Shown here one piece after another: positions 61,413 to 64,000 of a DNA stretch of 64,000 nucleotides. A program made the translations under genes and the position numbers. Under the pieces are notes generated by a model. That model had not been told where the DNA came from. It made no database searches and saw nothing but the letters and a program-made list of their open reading frames with translations. Position 1 is the first letter of the stretch; each line of letters begins with the position of its first letter. The stretch is from Pyrenopolyporus hunteri (taxonomy: Eukaryota; Ascomycota; Sordariomycetes; Xylariales; Hypoxylaceae), in NCBI GenBank assembly GCA_902806595.1, contig CADCXC010000008.1, positions 248,001 to 312,000 of the forward strand. The letters run 5' to 3'.

Positions 61413-63066
61413 ATGATGGGTCAAACGCCGAGTACTCCGCTGTCCGACTGCCTCAACGCCGTATGTAACGGCCGCAACGACTGTGTCGCGTTTCCTGACC
61501 ATCCACTCTACCAAGTATCTTGGGTCAACCGATATAATCTTGATATTCCGGTGGAGCCCATCGCCGTGACGAGGCCGGACACCGCACAAGACGTCTCTGA
61601 TTTCATCAAATGCGCTGTTGCGAACAACGTCAAGGTCCAGCCTAAGTCCGGCGGACATTCTTATGCGTAAGCATCCCACGACTTATTTCCGTGCGTATGC
61701 CGCATCCCAGCCGTAACTGACCTTTGACACAGAAATTATGGTATGCGCAAACTATCGCAACAATTTCATGCCGCGGGACGTGAGCTAACGCGGAAGCAAC
61801 AGGCCTGGGCGGACAAGACGGCGAGCTTGTTATTGATCTAGTGAATCTACAGGATTTCTCCATAGACACCAACACGTGGCAGGCTAAGATCGGCGGAGGT
61901 ACTAGACTCTCGGACGTGACGAAGAAGCTCCACGACAATGGCAAGCGAGCAATCTCGCACGGCACATGCCCCGGAGTTGGTATTGGTGGCCATGCAACCA
62001 TCGTGAGCCAGACCGTTTCTGCATGTGGGGAGACATCTACTAACGTCGCCGCAAGGGTGGACTTGGTCCTTCGTCTCGTATGTGGGGATCGTGTCTCGAT
62101 CACGTCATTGAGGTAGAAGTCGTCACCGCGGACGGCTCCATCCAGCGCGCCAGCGAGACCGAGAATAGCGATCTTTTCTTCGTAAGCGCTTCGTAGGTCC
62201 TGTTTTACTTCAGCACACTCACATATTTATAGGCGTTGAAAGGTGCGGGTGCGGGCTTCGGTGTCATCACCGAGTTTGTTGTGAAGACGCACCCAGAGCC
62301 CGGGAATGTCGTGCAGTACTCATTCTCGCTCTCCTTCGCCAAGCACGCCGATTTAGTTCCCGTCTTCCAGCAGTGGCAGGATCTTATCTCGGACCCCAAC
62401 CTCGACCGACGATTCGGTACCGAGTTTGTCATGCATGAGCTCGGTGCTATTATCACCGCCACATTTTACGGGACGGAAGAGGAGTGGAAAGCTACGGGCA
62501 TCCCAGACAGGATCCCCGTCGGAAATGTGTCCGTCGTTATAGATGACTGGCTAGCTGTCGTTGCTCAACAGGCCGAAGATGCCGCTCTATGGCTGTCGGA
62601 ACTCCGCGTTGCCTTTACGGCTAGGAGCTTGGCCTTCCGTGCTGACGAGACGCTAACCCCGGACACTATCAGCAAGCTTATGAATTACATTGACGACGCG
62701 AACCGTGGCACGCTTCTCTGGTTCCTGATTTTCGACGCTACTGGCGGTGCGATCAGCGATATCCCGATGAATGCGACGGCCTATTCCCACCGAGATAAGA
62801 TCATGTTCTGCCAGGGATACGGTATAGGCATTCCGACTTTAACACAGACCACCAAGGATTTCGTCGGCGGTATCGTCAACACGATCCAGAGCAATGCCGT
62901 GCAGTCTCTGACGACTTATCCTGGATATGTCGACCCGTTCCTAGCGGACCCCCAGTCATCGTATTGGGGCCCGAACCTGGACACCTTGGGGGCCATAAAG
63001 TCGAAGTGGGATCCCCGCGATTTATTCCACAACCCTCAGAGCGTGAGGCCCGGCGAGACCGAGTAG
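61413..63066 (+). CDS. FAD-linked oxidoreductase, BBE-like (bicovalent flavin), no signal peptide
   Basis: Five exons: 61413-61666, 61733-61740, 61803-62002, 62056-62181 and 62233-63066, totalling 473 residues. Exon 2 is only eight bases (AAATTATG) and supplies the conserved NYG in GGHSYANYGLGG. The introns are 66, 62, 53 and 51 bp, with branch sites such as GCTAAC and TACTAAC. His82 (SGGHSYA) and Cys143 (HGTCPGVGIGGH) are the two residues that bind FAD covalently in glucooligosaccharide-oxidase-like enzymes, with matching spacing. The C-terminal BBE segment YWGPNLDTLGAIKSKWDPRD is intact. Family members oxidise sugars, alkaloids or polyketide-like alcohols with oxygen. Unlike most fungal members it begins MMGQTPSTPLSDCLNAV without a signal peptide, so it is probably intracellular. 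The substrate is unknown. Confidence 0.9.
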
Positions 63067-64000
63067 GCGTCGAGGGAACAGCGATAATCTTTGGCATCGA
63101 TACCCCCTTCTATGTTAATAATTCGATAGTACCCCCTACATAAGTTAATTAGGTTGCCATATGGTTCTCAATTCGTTAGCATCGGTTACCCTAGTCCTAT
63201 TCATTAACTTGCATGTTGACCCAATATTACCTAGATTATATGATCCACCCCAAGCGCACATCTTTGTGACATTCTTCGCGGAATTCCTTCAATCACGCAT
63301 TGATTCTTGTGCAGGGCCAAGGTTGGTGTCGCCGAACTCGCTCGCGACCGAAGTTTGCGGCTTGCTTTGGCAACTGGAGCGGCGGGGGATTTCGCCCGGA
63401 ACTACATTCCAACCACAGGAACGTTCCACCTATAGCAAGTTGTTGGTCAACTAGACCTGGCGTTATTCCTAATAAGAGCGTCATCTATAGAGTACCTAAT
63501 ATTTACTTACGTGTTCGGTGTCCGTTAAGGGTTACGCAAGTCGATACGTTGGACGATGAGTACGCTATAGCGGCGCCAGGTCAGACGTCGCTACGAGCTT
63601 TGCGTGTACTTCGTTTGGCTATGATGGGCGGGGCAGGTAACAAACTACAGTTTTATTAGAAAAGCGCGGCTTAGTTTGCCAGATTGGCTGATAACCCGTA
63701 TTCTAGCATAAGAAATAATATCATACAATACCAAGAGCAGAAGCACTATATTATATCCTCAATGAGTGAGATGCAATATAACGCATCAAGCCAGAATGTT
63801 TCGCTAAGTTAAGCTGTCTGAGTCTTAAAGCTGATCCACTATCGCATATTCCGCTAGTTCGGTGTAGAAATAAGTGGTTTTGTTGAGCAATGTCATTCCG
63901 GCGACTCCTTAGATAAACGCACGACACAATGCTACCGAAGTTAACAAGAGCCCTTTGAACCGAAGGTTGATGGGTAGAAAAGACTCAAGGATTCATAGGG
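63067..64000. other. Right-hand end of the window, no supported gene
   Basis: Overlapping frames at 63161-63454 and 63300-63659 (plus) have no recognisable domain and conflict with each other. The last 300 bases are moderately AT-rich and featureless. Confidence 0.4.

Noticed and set aside
63300..63659. 119-codon plus-strand frame near the right end
   Set aside because: Conflicts with another frame at 63161-63454 and shows no family features.

Overview
The window looks like nuclear DNA of a filamentous ascomycete (Pezizomycotina, most likely a Sordariomycete). Genes carry short spliceosomal introns of 51-158 bp with GTRNGY-type donors and CTRAY branch sites. Families present are typical of moulds: a six-exon HsbA-type cell-wall protein, a Dur3-type urea transporter, a PepP aminopeptidase, a BBE-type flavoenzyme and a cysteine-rich small secreted protein. 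About 28 kb is an extremely AT-rich block that looks like saturated repeat-induced point mutation (RIP). No species can be named from sequence alone.

Layout. 1-2.8 kb: the 5' end of a probable condensin SMC4 gene (minus strand, runs off the window), a divergent ELYS-domain nuclear-pore gene, and an intron-containing tRNA-Glu(CTC). 2.84-31.13 kb: the AT-rich block, without genes. Its edges are 49-bp terminal inverted repeats that differ only at four C/T positions, so the block reads as one very large, RIP-inactivated mobile element or a nest inside one. It holds dispersed LTR-like repeats in both orientations and several minisatellites. 31.7-43 kb: DUF1349 protein (minus), MYND zinc-finger protein (plus), GPI-anchored HsbA/Ser-Thr-rich surface protein (plus), secreted serine carboxypeptidase S10 (plus). 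43-52 kb, all minus strand: urea transporter, Xaa-Pro aminopeptidase, small secreted 8-Cys protein, PHO80-like cyclin. 52-56 kb: gene-poor DNA rich in TAGG/CCTA palindromic motifs. 56-58 kb: ThDP-dependent enzyme (minus). 61.4-63 kb: FAD-linked oxidoreductase (plus) with an 8-nt micro-exon.

How the parts relate. These are individually transcribed fungal genes, not an operon, and no classic biosynthetic cluster core is visible. A nutrition/surface theme is plausible: secreted carboxypeptidase, cytosolic or mitochondrial Xaa-Pro aminopeptidase and urea transporter serve peptide and nitrogen use, while the HsbA-like protein and the small Cys-rich protein act at the cell surface or outside the cell. 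Most multi-exon models here were assembled by hand from splice sites, reading-frame continuity and family similarity; the exon totals sum to whole codon numbers in every case.
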